In this document: one piece after another, positions 28,166-36,330 of the stretch
How positions within the stretch are numbered: position 1 is the stretch's first letter
How the letters are laid out: the number at the start of each line of letters is the position of its first letter
Assembly (NCBI GenBank): GCA_030248195.1
Contig: JASAND010022041.1
Span: 62,001 to 126,000 of the forward strand
From: Trissonchulus latispiculum
Taxonomy: Eukaryota > Nematoda > Enoplea > Enoplida > Ironidae
Reading direction: 5' to 3'
DNA: 64,000 nucleotides
Made by a program: the position numbers and the translations under genes
The notes under the pieces: model-generated
Database searches by the model: none
What the model was told of the DNA's origin: nothing
Seen by the model: only the letters and a program-made list of their open reading frames with translations

Positions 28166-28681
28166 TCAAAGCGAAAGATTACTTGCTTTTATAACTTTTA
28201 CCAATTCGTTCTGTGAGCGTTGCAACTGTTGAAGTGATTTGTTGCCAGTAATTACACATTTTCCAGTATAAAAAATAAGCGCAGTGCTACCCGCTTTTAG
28301 TTCCAAAGTAATTGCAGGAAATGTTTCTGGAGTGAAATTTAACATATAGTTGTGCCTCAAATAGCTATATATCCAAGACAAGTCGAGCTTTCTCCCTATA
28401 TCGCAAGTTCCGACAATATTTTGTATTTTCAACTCCCATGATTGCACAAGATAGCCTAATTTGGTCAAAAATACAGCACACTCTTTAAGGGTTTCATAAG
28501 CTTTATTAACAGTTTTGGCACCAAGACATACAACACGACCATTACTAAATATCTGACAAGTACAAGACAATTTCAATGTAGCAGCACTAAAGCGTTTTGG
28601 ATTATATTTTACATTAGGTAAACTGTACAAGTCTATATTACATTTAAAGTCTGCGGATACTATTACATTGACTATATTCAT
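28166..28681 (-). CDS. TATA-binding protein (TBP) homologue encoded by the viral element (arm 1)
   Basis: A 171-residue protein with two similar halves, the saddle fold of TBP. Half 1 has YNPKRF (residues 26-31) and QIFSNGRVVCLGAK (43-56). Half 2 starts with KIQNIVGTCD (85-94) and has PETFPA (118-123) and ALIFYTGKCVITGNK (134-148). These match the most conserved TBP stretches. The four phenylalanines that wedge open the TATA box in cellular TBP have counterparts at F31, F45, F121 and F137. There is no N-terminal extension, so this is a bare core domain. Large DNA viruses (mimivirus, African swine fever virus) encode TBP-like proteins, but I know of none as a standard Polinton gene. It probably recruits transcription machinery to the element's own TATAAAAG promoters. 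The start overlaps the end of the NADAR gene by 38 bp. The arm 2 copy is frameshifted. Confidence 0.88.
   Translation of the reverse strand: MNIVNVIVSADFKCNIDLYSLPNVKYNPKRFSAATLKLSCTCQIFSNGRVVCLGAKTVNKAYETLKECAVFLTKLGYLVQSWELKIQNIVGTCDIGRKLDLSWIYSYLRHNYMLNFTPETFPAITLELKAGSTALIFYTGKCVITGNKSLQQLQRSQNELVKVIKASNLSL
28186..28193 (-). promoter_or_regulatory. TATA box of arm 1 small capsid-associated gene
   Basis: TATAAAAG on the minus strand, 34 bp before the ATG at 28159. The arm 2 counterpart is 36 bp before its ATG. Confidence 0.65.
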
Positions 28682-29168
28682 TTCTAATACGTGTCAATAA
28701 TTGTCCAAGTATATTTTCTCCAGGCCAGTCATTTACATTTATAACCCTTTCATCGTTAATGTCCAGTCCAATACCCCAATATTTATCCCACTTTGAAGCT
28801 TCAGCAATGATACAATCATTAGTCTCTATCAAAAGGTTTCGTTGTCGTTCATTTTGAGCAAACTTGGCTCGCAGACCCATAAGCATAACGTCTTCAGCAA
28901 CGACCATCCACTTTTCCTTATCAAATCCTTTGATTCCTTTCGCAAGTTGTTTGTGAACACGAGGTGACTTGGCCTTGATAATCTCACGATAAGTATAGAC
29001 ATCATTAAAGAACTTGGCCTTCTCACATTGATAGTACTGTTCAACGCAGTTGTAATCAATGCCACCTAATGTAAAAGGTGCAATGTGGAAATTGCTAAAT
29101 GGTGACCAGCCAGAATGAAACACAACCATTGGTTGGTTATCCAAGGTAAGGCAATAGTATGTAGGCAT
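28644..29168 (-). CDS. NADAR-domain protein, YbiA-like N-glycosidase (arm 1)
   Basis: 174 residues from the ATG at 29168, the normal length of a single NADAR domain. Family motifs run in order: PFSNFHIAPF (23-32), GIDYNCVEQYYQCEKAKFF (36-54), MGLRAKFAQN (97-106) and EASKWDKYWGIGLD (123-136). Known members cleave riboflavin-pathway intermediates (plant and bacterial) or remove ADP-ribose from modified guanine in DNA. Here the likely role is undoing ADP-ribosylation of viral DNA or another NAD-linked host response. That role is inferred. The arm 2 copy is nearly identical and open. Confidence 0.88.
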   Translation of the reverse strand: MPTYYCLTLDNQPMVVFHSGWSPFSNFHIAPFTLGGIDYNCVEQYYQCEKAKFFNDVYTYREIIKAKSPRVHKQLAKGIKGFDKEKWMVVAEDVMLMGLRAKFAQNERQRNLLIETNDCIIAEASKWDKYWGIGLDINDERVINVNDWPGENILGQLLTRIRNEYSQCNSIRRL

Positions 29169-29250
29169 TTTTAATTCAAAAACAATCGTTAACACTTGTT
29201 TTTACAGCACAAAACTGGAACTTAAGTTTTCCGATTGCTGCATCAGTGTG

Positions 29251-29631
29251 CTAGGTTTCATATTTTAACCACTTGATCGGTTCGGAGGCACGACCTACAC
29301 CCAATGCTGCTTTGGGTACAGATGCAAGAAACTGTTCAAACTTAGGAGCATCTAGAGGTCGCTGTGGACTAAATTTAGCAGGTGTTATATAATATCTCAC
29401 CAGGTCATACAGATTTGAACCGATTGTTTTGTCAGGATAAATAACTCGTCCGTTTGCGTCCGTTTCTACATTAACATGCTGTAGGAGCAGAGACGCTTTA
29501 TTGCGCAAATGCTTGGGGAAAAGTGCAACAAGGTCAGGCTTATCTTCTTGTACCAGCTGCACTACAGGTTGAATCGCTTCTGGTGCTGTTTTCACAGGAG
29601 AAGAAGGAATCAGAGCTAATCGTTTAGCCAT
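29251..29631 (-). CDS. conserved Polinton protein of unknown function, 126 aa (arm 1)
   Basis: 126 residues. The central IYPDKTIGSNLYDLVRYYIT followed by FEQFLASVPKAALG fits a small protein often found beside the ATPase in animal Polintons, with a typical pattern of G-S-N-I/L-x-D-L-V and a C-terminal F-x-x-x-L. Function is unknown. The gene overlaps the end of the previous gene by 16 bp in another frame. No TATA box precedes it. Intact in both arms. Confidence 0.6.
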   Translation of the reverse strand: MAKRLALIPSSPVKTAPEAIQPVVQLVQEDKPDLVALFPKHLRNKASLLLQHVNVETDANGRVIYPDKTIGSNLYDLVRYYITPAKFSPQRPLDAPKFEQFLASVPKAALGVGRASEPIKWLKYET

Positions 29632-29918
29632 TTTAGCATAACTTCAAGCAATATATGCACTAGTTGATTCCTTTTAAGAGTTTTCCGTTTAACAGTAATT
29701 GCCACTTTTTTATCAGCTATAATGAGAATATCCTTTTTAAATTTTCTCAGCTTGGATATATCTGACGGACTTAATGAAAAATCGCCATACAGTGCATTGA
29801 ATGCGACTTCTGCAAAAGCATTGATCAAATCTTTGGAACAAGATGATAAAGTTGCATTTACAACAGCTTGTGGCGCTGATTTCAAAAATGTTAGGGTATG
29901 AATATGTTTCTGAGCCAT
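29616..29918 (-). CDS. conserved small basic Polinton protein, 100 aa (arm 1)
   Basis: 100 residues from the ATG at 29918 (an in-frame TTG two codons earlier is unlikely). The pattern LKSAPQAVVNATLSSCSKDL, then LSPSDISKLRKFKKDI, then a Lys/Arg-rich VTVKRKTLKRN fits a small basic protein present in most animal Polintons and sometimes compared with adenovirus core protein X. The usual Gly-rich C-terminus is absent. It is probably a virion or DNA-associated protein. TATAAAAG lies 34 bp before the ATG, overlapping the ATPase stop codon. Intact in both arms. Confidence 0.65.
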   Translation of the reverse strand: MAQKHIHTLTFLKSAPQAVVNATLSSCSKDLINAFAEVAFNALYGDFSLSPSDISKLRKFKKDILIIADKKVAITVKRKTLKRNQLVHILLEVMLKWLND

Positions 29919-29944
29919 TTTCAAATTTGAGCTAAAATATTGAC

Positions 29945-29952
29945 CTTTTATA
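29945..29952 (-). promoter_or_regulatory. TATA box of arm 1 100-aa protein gene
   Basis: TATAAAAG, 34 bp before the ATG at 29918. The stop codon TAA of the ATPase gene lies inside the box. Identical placement in arm 2. Confidence 0.65.
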
Positions 29953-30631
29953 TTCTTGGAAGATAGGCATAAGGCTTCTCTTTGGCCAATATTCCACTAA
30001 GCACTCTTAATTTTGGATCACTACCTGGCTTCAGATTAAGCACTAGGTATCCGAAAGGTTGCTTTGTTGCCATTTCAAAGGCTTCTGGAAGGAAATCTTT
30101 CTTCGTTGGAAACATTTGTCTACCAATTGTCGCAATCATTGAAACATCTCTATAGTTTGGGAATAGTACAATATACTGAGCATTGCGGGTAACTGTGCGC
30201 ATGTATTTAGATTCAAAGTACAAGTTTTGTACAATGAAAATAGTGCTCACGTTCACATGCCTCATCTTAGTAAACAGCTGAGTGATATGTTTGTCTTCTA
30301 CTTCGGCCATCAGATCATCCAGTATAAGCAAAGTATCCTTCTCAGGCAACTCATCAGGAAACCCTTCGTGTAAAATGGCTGGGATATCGTTATAAATTTC
30401 TTGAAACATGCTGTAACATATCATTACATTTGCTGGCATTGGATCTACCAACTTGCTTCTTATCATATCAATCACCCATTTGGTTTTCCCTGAACCTGTC
30501 ATTCCGCTAACAATCATTGTAAAAGGCGCATGAAATTTAAAAATCGGCTCTTTCAAAGCGTGTGACTTTTGATGTTTGTGCAAGCTTTGTCGATGCTTGA
30601 ATTGTTTGCTGCAATCAGTGCACTTATACAT
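29948..30631 (-). CDS. A32-type genome-packaging ATPase with N-terminal C2H2 zinc finger (arm 1)
   Basis: 227 residues from the ATG at 30631, the same start as in arm 2. An upstream open extension runs through the heptamer array and is not used. Residues 4-24 form a classical C2H2 finger (C4, C7, H20, H24). The FtsK/HerA-type ATPase follows: Walker A GMTGSGKT (43-50), Walker B LLILDD (101-106), then an arginine-rich region. This protein pumps the genome into the capsid in Polintons, NCLDVs and adintoviruses. TATAAAAG lies 36 bp before the ATG. Open in both arms. Confidence 0.9.
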   Translation of the reverse strand: MYKCTDCSKQFKHRQSLHKHQKSHALKEPIFKFHAPFTMIVSGMTGSGKTKWVIDMIRSKLVDPMPANVMICYSMFQEIYNDIPAILHEGFPDELPEKDTLLILDDLMAEVEDKHITQLFTKMRHVNVSTIFIVQNLYFESKYMRTVTRNAQYIVLFPNYRDVSMIATIGRQMFPTKKDFLPEAFEMATKQPFGYLVLNLKPGSDPKLRVLSGILAKEKPYAYLPRI

Positions 30632-30659
30632 ATTGGATGCTGCATTTATTATCTTACTA

Positions 30660-30667
30660 CTTTTATA
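30660..30667 (-). promoter_or_regulatory. TATA box of arm 1 ATPase gene
   Basis: TATAAAAG, 36 bp before the ATG at 30631, between the heptamer array and the gene. Same sequence and distance in arm 2. Confidence 0.7.
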
Positions 30668-30675
30668 TTTTTCAA

Positions 30676-30935
30676 GCCGTAAGTCGTCAGCCGTCAGCCG
30701 TAAGTCGTCAACCATCAGCCGTCAGCCGTAAGTCGTCAGCCGTAAGTCGTCAGCCGTCAGCCGTCAGCCGTAAGCCGTCAGCCGTAAGCCGTCAGCCGTC
30801 AGCCGTCAGCCGTCAGCCGTAAGCCGTATGTCGTCAGCCGTCAGCAGTAAGCCGTAAGTCGTCAGCCGTCAGCCGTAAGTCGTCAGCCGTAAGCCATCAG
30901 CCGTAAGTCGTCAGCCGTAAGCCGTCAGCCGTCAG
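30676..30935. repeat. heptamer minisatellite TGACGGC/TTACGGC (arm 1)
   Basis: About 260 bp of 7-bp units, in coding orientation TGACGGC or TTACGGC with a few TTACGAC variants, in an irregular order of two main unit types. It begins with the TGA stop of the integrase and ends just before the ATPase TATA box. It is far more GC-rich than its surroundings. The arm 2 array has the same units and nearly the same length but a different order. Confidence 0.95.
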
Positions 30936-31973
30936 CCACTGATGTCTTCCTCACCTATCCAAGAGTTCATCGATGAAGGATACCCTAACCATTTAACAAG
31001 ATATTGTACTTTTCCTTTATATTTTCGTTTTCGTAAAACTTTTTCAACCTTATAAACATCATCAGTTTGTATAATTTTCTGTAGTTCAGGCTCGTAAAAA
31101 GTTCCAACAATTTCTTCACCACTTGCATCTTTTATTTTATAAACAACTGGATCACTAGGAATTTGTTCACTAATTGAGAAAATTTCTCTTGTCCATAATG
31201 GTAAATAACCTTTTTGAAAAACCCCTCGCTCCTTTGTGATTCTAACCAGATCACCCAACTTAAACATGTAGTGTACTGTTCGATCATTTGGGGGAAATAG
31301 CTTTGCTCTAACCTCATCTTTATTCGTCTCGTTAACCTCAACTGGTGCCATTCCGATACTGCGATGTTTTGAATTATTGTACGAGGTGACCAAATCTTGC
31401 AATGCATCGGCATAGCGCCAAGAATTCGAGTGTGTAAAGTATTTGTAAATTTTCCCTTTCAGGGTTCTAATTGCCCTCTCAGCAATTGCTGCCTTTGTAT
31501 CTGGATTTTGACTTGTATAGTAGTTAATACCTCTGTCAGTACAGTAAGTTTTAAACTTTGCATTCAGAAACTCACCACCTTTATCTGTCATCAAATGATG
31601 AGGCGTGCGCGGAATCTGGGAAAATGCTGCTATAATTGTTTCTGGCTTTTTGTCTTTTACTGGAAATACCCACAAAAATTTGCTAAATGTATCTATAACA
31701 ACTAAAATATATTTAAAGCCATCATTCCATTTAGCTACACTACTCATATCGGCAAGATCCATTTGCCATAGATCATCTATTCCTTTAGTTATTGTTCGAC
31801 GGCGCTTAAATTTTAGCTTACGCAGCTTATGCAGTGTATAGGCTTCTTGACTCAGCAGCCATTCTTTCACATCTTTTCTGCTCACGTAATCTTGCTGCTT
31901 TTGCAGCTTTGTAAAGCTTTTCAATGCTACTTAACGATCCTGGATTCTGCAAACTATAGTAGATTTTATCCAT
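30932..31973 (-). pseudogene. DD35E integrase with chromodomain, frameshifted near N-terminus (arm 1)
   Basis: A retrovirus/Ty3-type integrase. The catalytic triad is the D of LWQMDLADM, the D of LMTDKGGEF and the E of AAIAERAIR, with the family 35-residue gap between the last two. The C-terminus holds a chromodomain (YKVEKVLRKRKY...QYLVKWLGY) that would steer integration to marked chromatin. Compared with arm 2, two bases are missing near 31886-31890, about 29 codons after the ATG, so the N-terminus is out of frame. Downstream of that, 330 residues remain open. The stop codon is the first unit of the heptamer array. Confidence 0.85.
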
Positions 31974-32001
31974 TTTTGGTAAACTTGTAACGAGAAAGTC
32001 T

Positions 32002-34418
32002 TTAATAGTTTATTTTATGATGACCATAAGCATAACTAGATACACCGTCGTCGAGCAAATATCGCTTATCATCATAAGACAAACTAGCTTTGTTCAAATG
32101 CACGCTATACAATTGATGCAGATTACTTCTAATCAAGTTCATATTATGATACATATGTGTTCGCTGTTGCAAAGTATTTACATAGTCAGCATGGGCAATA
32201 CATTTCTTTACGACATTCTTTTTTATGCCTTTTGCTCGTTTTTTATCAATACCATCACATACAAAACTATACATTTTGGCACGTAGACCACAAAATTCAC
32301 TTATTGGACTTCCAGCCGTCTCATCTTTCATCTTACCCAAAACTTTTTTATTTAGAGTAGAGTGAAGAAAATGAGATGGTGGATAATCACTTTTATCAAA
32401 TAGAGCATTATCATTGTGCATATCGCTGTATACATTATCTGTATGAATACAATAACACAAGGAATCAGTATCTGTAAATAACAATTTTGCATTTTCTCTA
32501 TATTTATGTACAACGTAATTATAGTGGAAATCATACATGAGATATTTAGATAAATCAAGCACACTGAATCCAACATAAATTGGCTTGCATAACTTTACAG
32601 AAACTCTATTCATAGATACAGCAACTAATTCTTCAGAAAATATTACAGCACGGTTGAATCTTGGCTTAGCAGTCAATTTTACAAATTTCTGTTCGTCGGT
32701 TACAAGCTGTACAGATTGGTAGGCTCGTACATTTTCCATAGTTTTTCCGAATACCGCATTGTTTAGCAGCTTAAATAAATCTTTTTCAAAGTCACTCTTA
32801 GCATTTTTTCTCATTTCTGTATTAAACTCAATATATGGCTTCATCCAAGGACGTTGATCAAACCTAAGGACACGATGAATATGAGTTAGTTTCAGTCCAA
32901 GTTGAAGATACAGACGGAGGTTGCGATAATGGACAATATAGTTGGTTTTGGGGCGAAGGTTTGGGACTAGTTTTTCGACCTTGGAAGGAGTTGTTCCAAG
33001 ATCTTCACAAAGTGATTGAGCAAAAGGACTTAGCATTTCTCCTGTAATTTGCAACTTTTCGGGGGCCAGGGGATAACCATTGTGCAAATCATGGAGTTGT
33101 TGGGGATATTCTAGATCGACTTCAAGAACATAACCACTGTTTTGATTGTCAGTTTGAGCATGGCAGTTAATAACATCTATTTCCTGCCGACTTAACCAAC
33201 GAAAATCTTTCACTGGCAGTTTCTGGACCATTGTCCATCCATACAAATTGTTAGCGTCGAGGTACATAATCCAGGAATTTGGTTTGGAAGGATCGAAGTT
33301 AGGCACGTCAGGGTTATTCGCTTTGGCGAAGCGGTGGGAGATCATAGAGATACCGCCTCTAATTCCTTGTTCAAAGAATAGGTACATGTCTGGATCTTGC
33401 AGTAGTTCCAACCAGACTTTTGTCATTTTAAGACACGCGTCCCAAGCAAAAGAAGGTAAAGTTAAGTAATGAGCAGGATCTAGACCGTAGTTTTGAAGGG
33501 CAAATCGTCGAAAACTTTCGAAAACATCAGCAAGCAATAAAACATCGGTTTTCAAATATAAATCATGATATTGACCAAGGTTTTGGATGTTGAATTGACT
33601 CCAAACCTGCTGGGCGTGTTCATAATCCTCATCTTTGATGTCTTCCTGATTCAAGTGATTCCAGAAGTTGTCCTTAGATGGTAGCTGAGTTTCGTTGAAT
33701 TTATCCCAACTATCCATGTAGTCATAAGGATAAACGCCTTTTCTTAGCAGCATTTTCAATTCGTTTTCATTAAATTCATTAACCATCGCTTGAAACTTTT
33801 CAAAGCCTTCCTTGGACAGGTTAGATACAAGAGATTCCAAAGAGCTTGTGAGAAATTGGAATGTGTCAATGAACCTAATCTTCCACATTCCTTCATCATC
33901 TTCGTCATCATCGGCAGCTTCATTGTCAATTAAGACATTGGCTTGTTGCCTTTTCGGTACCCTCTTCTTTTTCAGAGTGAAACTTAAGTAATCTTCCATT
34001 CCTTTTGGGATGCAATCTAATATGAGTCCCAACTCATTACAGATCAATCCAATTTCCTAAAATAAAAACATAATTAGCCAGTGCAAAAATCTAAACTATT
34101 GCAAAGCTAGAAATAAAATTATTATATATTTTCACTTACTTGCATAATAAGATGTCCATCATATCTTCTCAAATTATGAATTGCCACCACTAAGTCTCGA
34201 TTCAGGCGAAATCCCATGTTGCACTGATTGTGAGCAGCACCTCTGTATTTTCCACAGAAATGGCAATGGTCACGAACAGATCTTTCGCCGTTGAAGGGTT
34301 TACCACATAAGTAGCAGTCCTTAGCTTCTTCATGCCTTAGTTGTTCTTCACGCGTTAGTTCCAGAGGTGCAGGTTCTTTCAAGTTGGTTTGATTATTCAA
34401 TGATTCTCGGTTTCGCAA
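32002..34418 (-). CDS. protein-primed family B DNA polymerase, N-terminally truncated, one intron (arm 1)
   Basis: Two exons: 34140-34418 (93 codons) and 32002-34056 (684 codons plus stop). The 83-bp intron has donor CAA|GTAAGT and acceptor TTATTTTAG. Exon 1 carries a Cys/His zinc site (CYLCGKPF, DHCHFCGK) and an exonuclease I-like YDGHLIM. Exon 2 has Exo II (FIDTFQFLTSSLESLV), Exo III-like YLKTDVLLLADVFE, motif A DANNLYGW, motif B KLLNNAVFGKTMENVR and motif C FTDTDSLCY. These identify the Polinton protein-primed PolB. A frame stop lies just upstream of exon 1, and the arm joins arm 2 at once, so several hundred N-terminal residues usual in the family are missing. What remains is open. Confidence 0.9.
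34057..34139 (-). other. 83-bp spliceosomal intron in arm 1 polymerase gene
   Basis: GTAAGT donor and TTTTTATTTTAG acceptor. Removing it joins HLIMQ to EIGLICNELG in frame across the exonuclease domain. The matching arm 2 segment (about 34750-34815) has mutated the donor side. Confidence 0.75.
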
Positions 34419-34420
34419 AT

Positions 34421-34499
34421 CTTACACCCACTACAAAGCTGACACACTTCCTACCTAAACCTACTACAAACTGCTTTGTGTTTTAGAAGAATGATCATT
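34421..34499. other. centre of the head-to-head Polinton junction
   Basis: About 80 bp between the points where the two arms stop being inverted copies of each other. It holds no coding sequence and no recognisable terminal repeat. There is no room for the missing polymerase N-terminus of either arm. Confidence 0.6.
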
Positions 34500-34510
34500 A
34501 TCAAGCCAAC

Positions 34511-35925
34511 TTGAAAGAACCTGCACCTCTGGAACTAACGCGTGAAGAACAACTAAGGCATGAAGAAGCTAAGGACTGCTACTTATGTGGTAAACCCTTC
34601 AACGGCGAAAGATCTGTTCGTGACCATTGCCATTTCTGTGGAAAATCAGAGGTGCTGCTCCAATCAGTGCAACATGGGATTTCGCCTGAATCGAGACTTA
34701 GTGGTGGCAATTCTAATTTGAGAAGATATGATGGAATTTATTATCAGTAGTGAAATATATAATAATTTATCTACTTTGCAGTTTAGATTTTTGCATGGTA
34801 ATTATGTTTTATTTTAGGAATTGATTGATCTGTATGAGTTGGGACTCTTTAGAGATCCCAAAAGGATGGAAGATTACTTAAGTTTATTGAAAAAGAAGAG
34901 GGTCGAAAAGACAACAAACCAATGTTTAATTGACAATGAAGTGTCGATGATGAGAAGATGATGAAGGAATGTGGAAGATTAGGTTCATTGACACATTCCA
35001 ATTTCTCACAAGCTCTTTGGAATCTCTTGTATCTAACCTGTCCAAGGAAGGCTTTGAAAAGTTTCAAGCGATGGTTAATGAATTTAATGAAAACGAATTG
35101 AAAATGCTGCTAAGAAAAGGCGTTTATCCTTATGACTACATGGATAGTTGGGATAAATTCAACGAAACTCAGCTACCATCTAAGGACAACTTCTGGAATC
35201 ACTTGAATCAGGAAGACATCAAAGATGAGGATTATGAACACGCCCAGCAGGTTTGGAGTCAATTCAACATCCAAACCCTTGGTCAATATCATGATTTATA
35301 TTTGAAAACCGATGTTTTATTGCTTGCTGATGTTTTCGAAAGTTTTCGACGATTTGCCCCTTCAAAACTCGGTCTAGATCCTGTCATATTACTTAACTTT
35401 ACCTTCTTTTTGCTTGGGACGCGTGTCTTAAAATGACAAAAGTCTGGTTGGAATTACTGCAAGATCCAGACATGTACCTATTTTTTGAACAAGGAATTAG
35501 AGGCGGTATCTCTATGATCTCCCACCGCTTCGCCAAAGCGAATAACCCTGAAGTGCCTAACTTCGATCCTTAAAAAACAAATTCCTGGATTATGTACCTC
35601 GACGCTAACAATTTGTATGGATGGACAATGGTCCAGAAACTGCCAGTGACAGATTTTCGTTGGTTAAGTCGGCAGGAAATAGATGTTATTAACTGGTATG
35701 CTCAAACTGATAATCAAAACTGTGGGTATGTTCTTGAATTCGATCTAGAATATCCCCAACAACTCCATGATTTACACAATGGTTATCCCCTAGCCCCCGA
35801 AAAGCTGCAAATTACAGGAGAAATACTAAGTCCTTTTGCTCAATCACTTTGTGAAGATCTTGGAACAACTCCTTCCAAGGTCGAAAAACTAGTCCCAAAC
35901 CTTCGCCCCAAAACAAACTATATTA
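34511..35925 (+). pseudogene. family B DNA polymerase, 5' part, decayed (arm 2)
   Basis: Counterpart of arm 1 polymerase from the zinc site to just beyond motif A. Lesions seen against arm 1: a frameshift after the second Cys pair (about 34650), loss of the intron donor near 34745, frame breaks near 34940 and again near 35350-35440, and a stop (TAA) near 35572. Exo II, Exo III and DANNLYGW motifs are still readable in pieces. The foreign insertion begins at 35926. Confidence 0.85.
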
Positions 35926-35979
35926 TGGGTATGTCACATTATAAGTCACGGAAAGTGCAGAAGGTTTCTCAGAAAGTTG

Positions 35980-36330
35980 ATGATTTGTCTAGACATATTT
36001 CGAGACATTTTTGCACATTTCGAGACAAACTTTCGAGACAAATGCAAACTTTCGAGACATTTTCAAAATATTTCGAGACATTTTGAAAATATTTCGAGAC
36101 ATTTTGAAAATATTTCGAGACATTTTGAAAATATTTCAAGACATTTTGCAAATATTTCGAGACATATTGGAAATATTTCGGGACATTGTTGAAATATTTT
36201 GAGACAAAAATTGTCTCAAAATTGTATCGAAACATTAAAGTCTCGAAAGTTTTTTACAGTATGCAATGTCTCGAAAGTTGTCTCGAAAAATTTCAATGTC
36301 TCAAAAGCTCGAATAGTCAATAAAATTTGA
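35980..36330. repeat. TTTCGAGACA subterminal repeat array (left end of insertion)
   Basis: More than a dozen copies of TTTCGAGACA or TGTCTCGAAA spaced about 20 bp, first in one orientation and then in the complementary one. They are probable transposase-binding sites and can fold into long hairpins. Confidence 0.85.

Larger units (their letters stand above)
25541..34420 (-). mobile_element. Polinton/Maverick (adintovirus-type) element, arm 1
   Basis: All genes run on the minus strand: polymerase, integrase, heptamer array, ATPase, two small conserved proteins, NADAR, TBP-like, small capsid-associated protein, basic peptide, major capsid, a replaced cassette, zinc-finger protein, Bcl-2-like protein. 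A protein-primed PolB, a retrovirus-type integrase, an A32-type ATPase and a double-jelly-roll capsid together define Polintons. No terminal inverted repeats or target duplication were found. The 5' end is missing where this arm meets arm 2. The integrase is frameshifted, but most other frames are open. Confidence 0.9.

Noticed and set aside
30676..30935. Heptamer array considered as a CRISPR-like or telomere-like array
   Set aside because: There are no unique spacers and the unit is 7 bp of two types. It is internal to a viral element, not at a chromosome end.
35969..36235. Repetitive open frames in the CGAGACA arrays, also at 46518-46780
   Set aside because: The repeat period of about 21 bp keeps frames open. 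There is no protein-like composition, and both strands are equally open.
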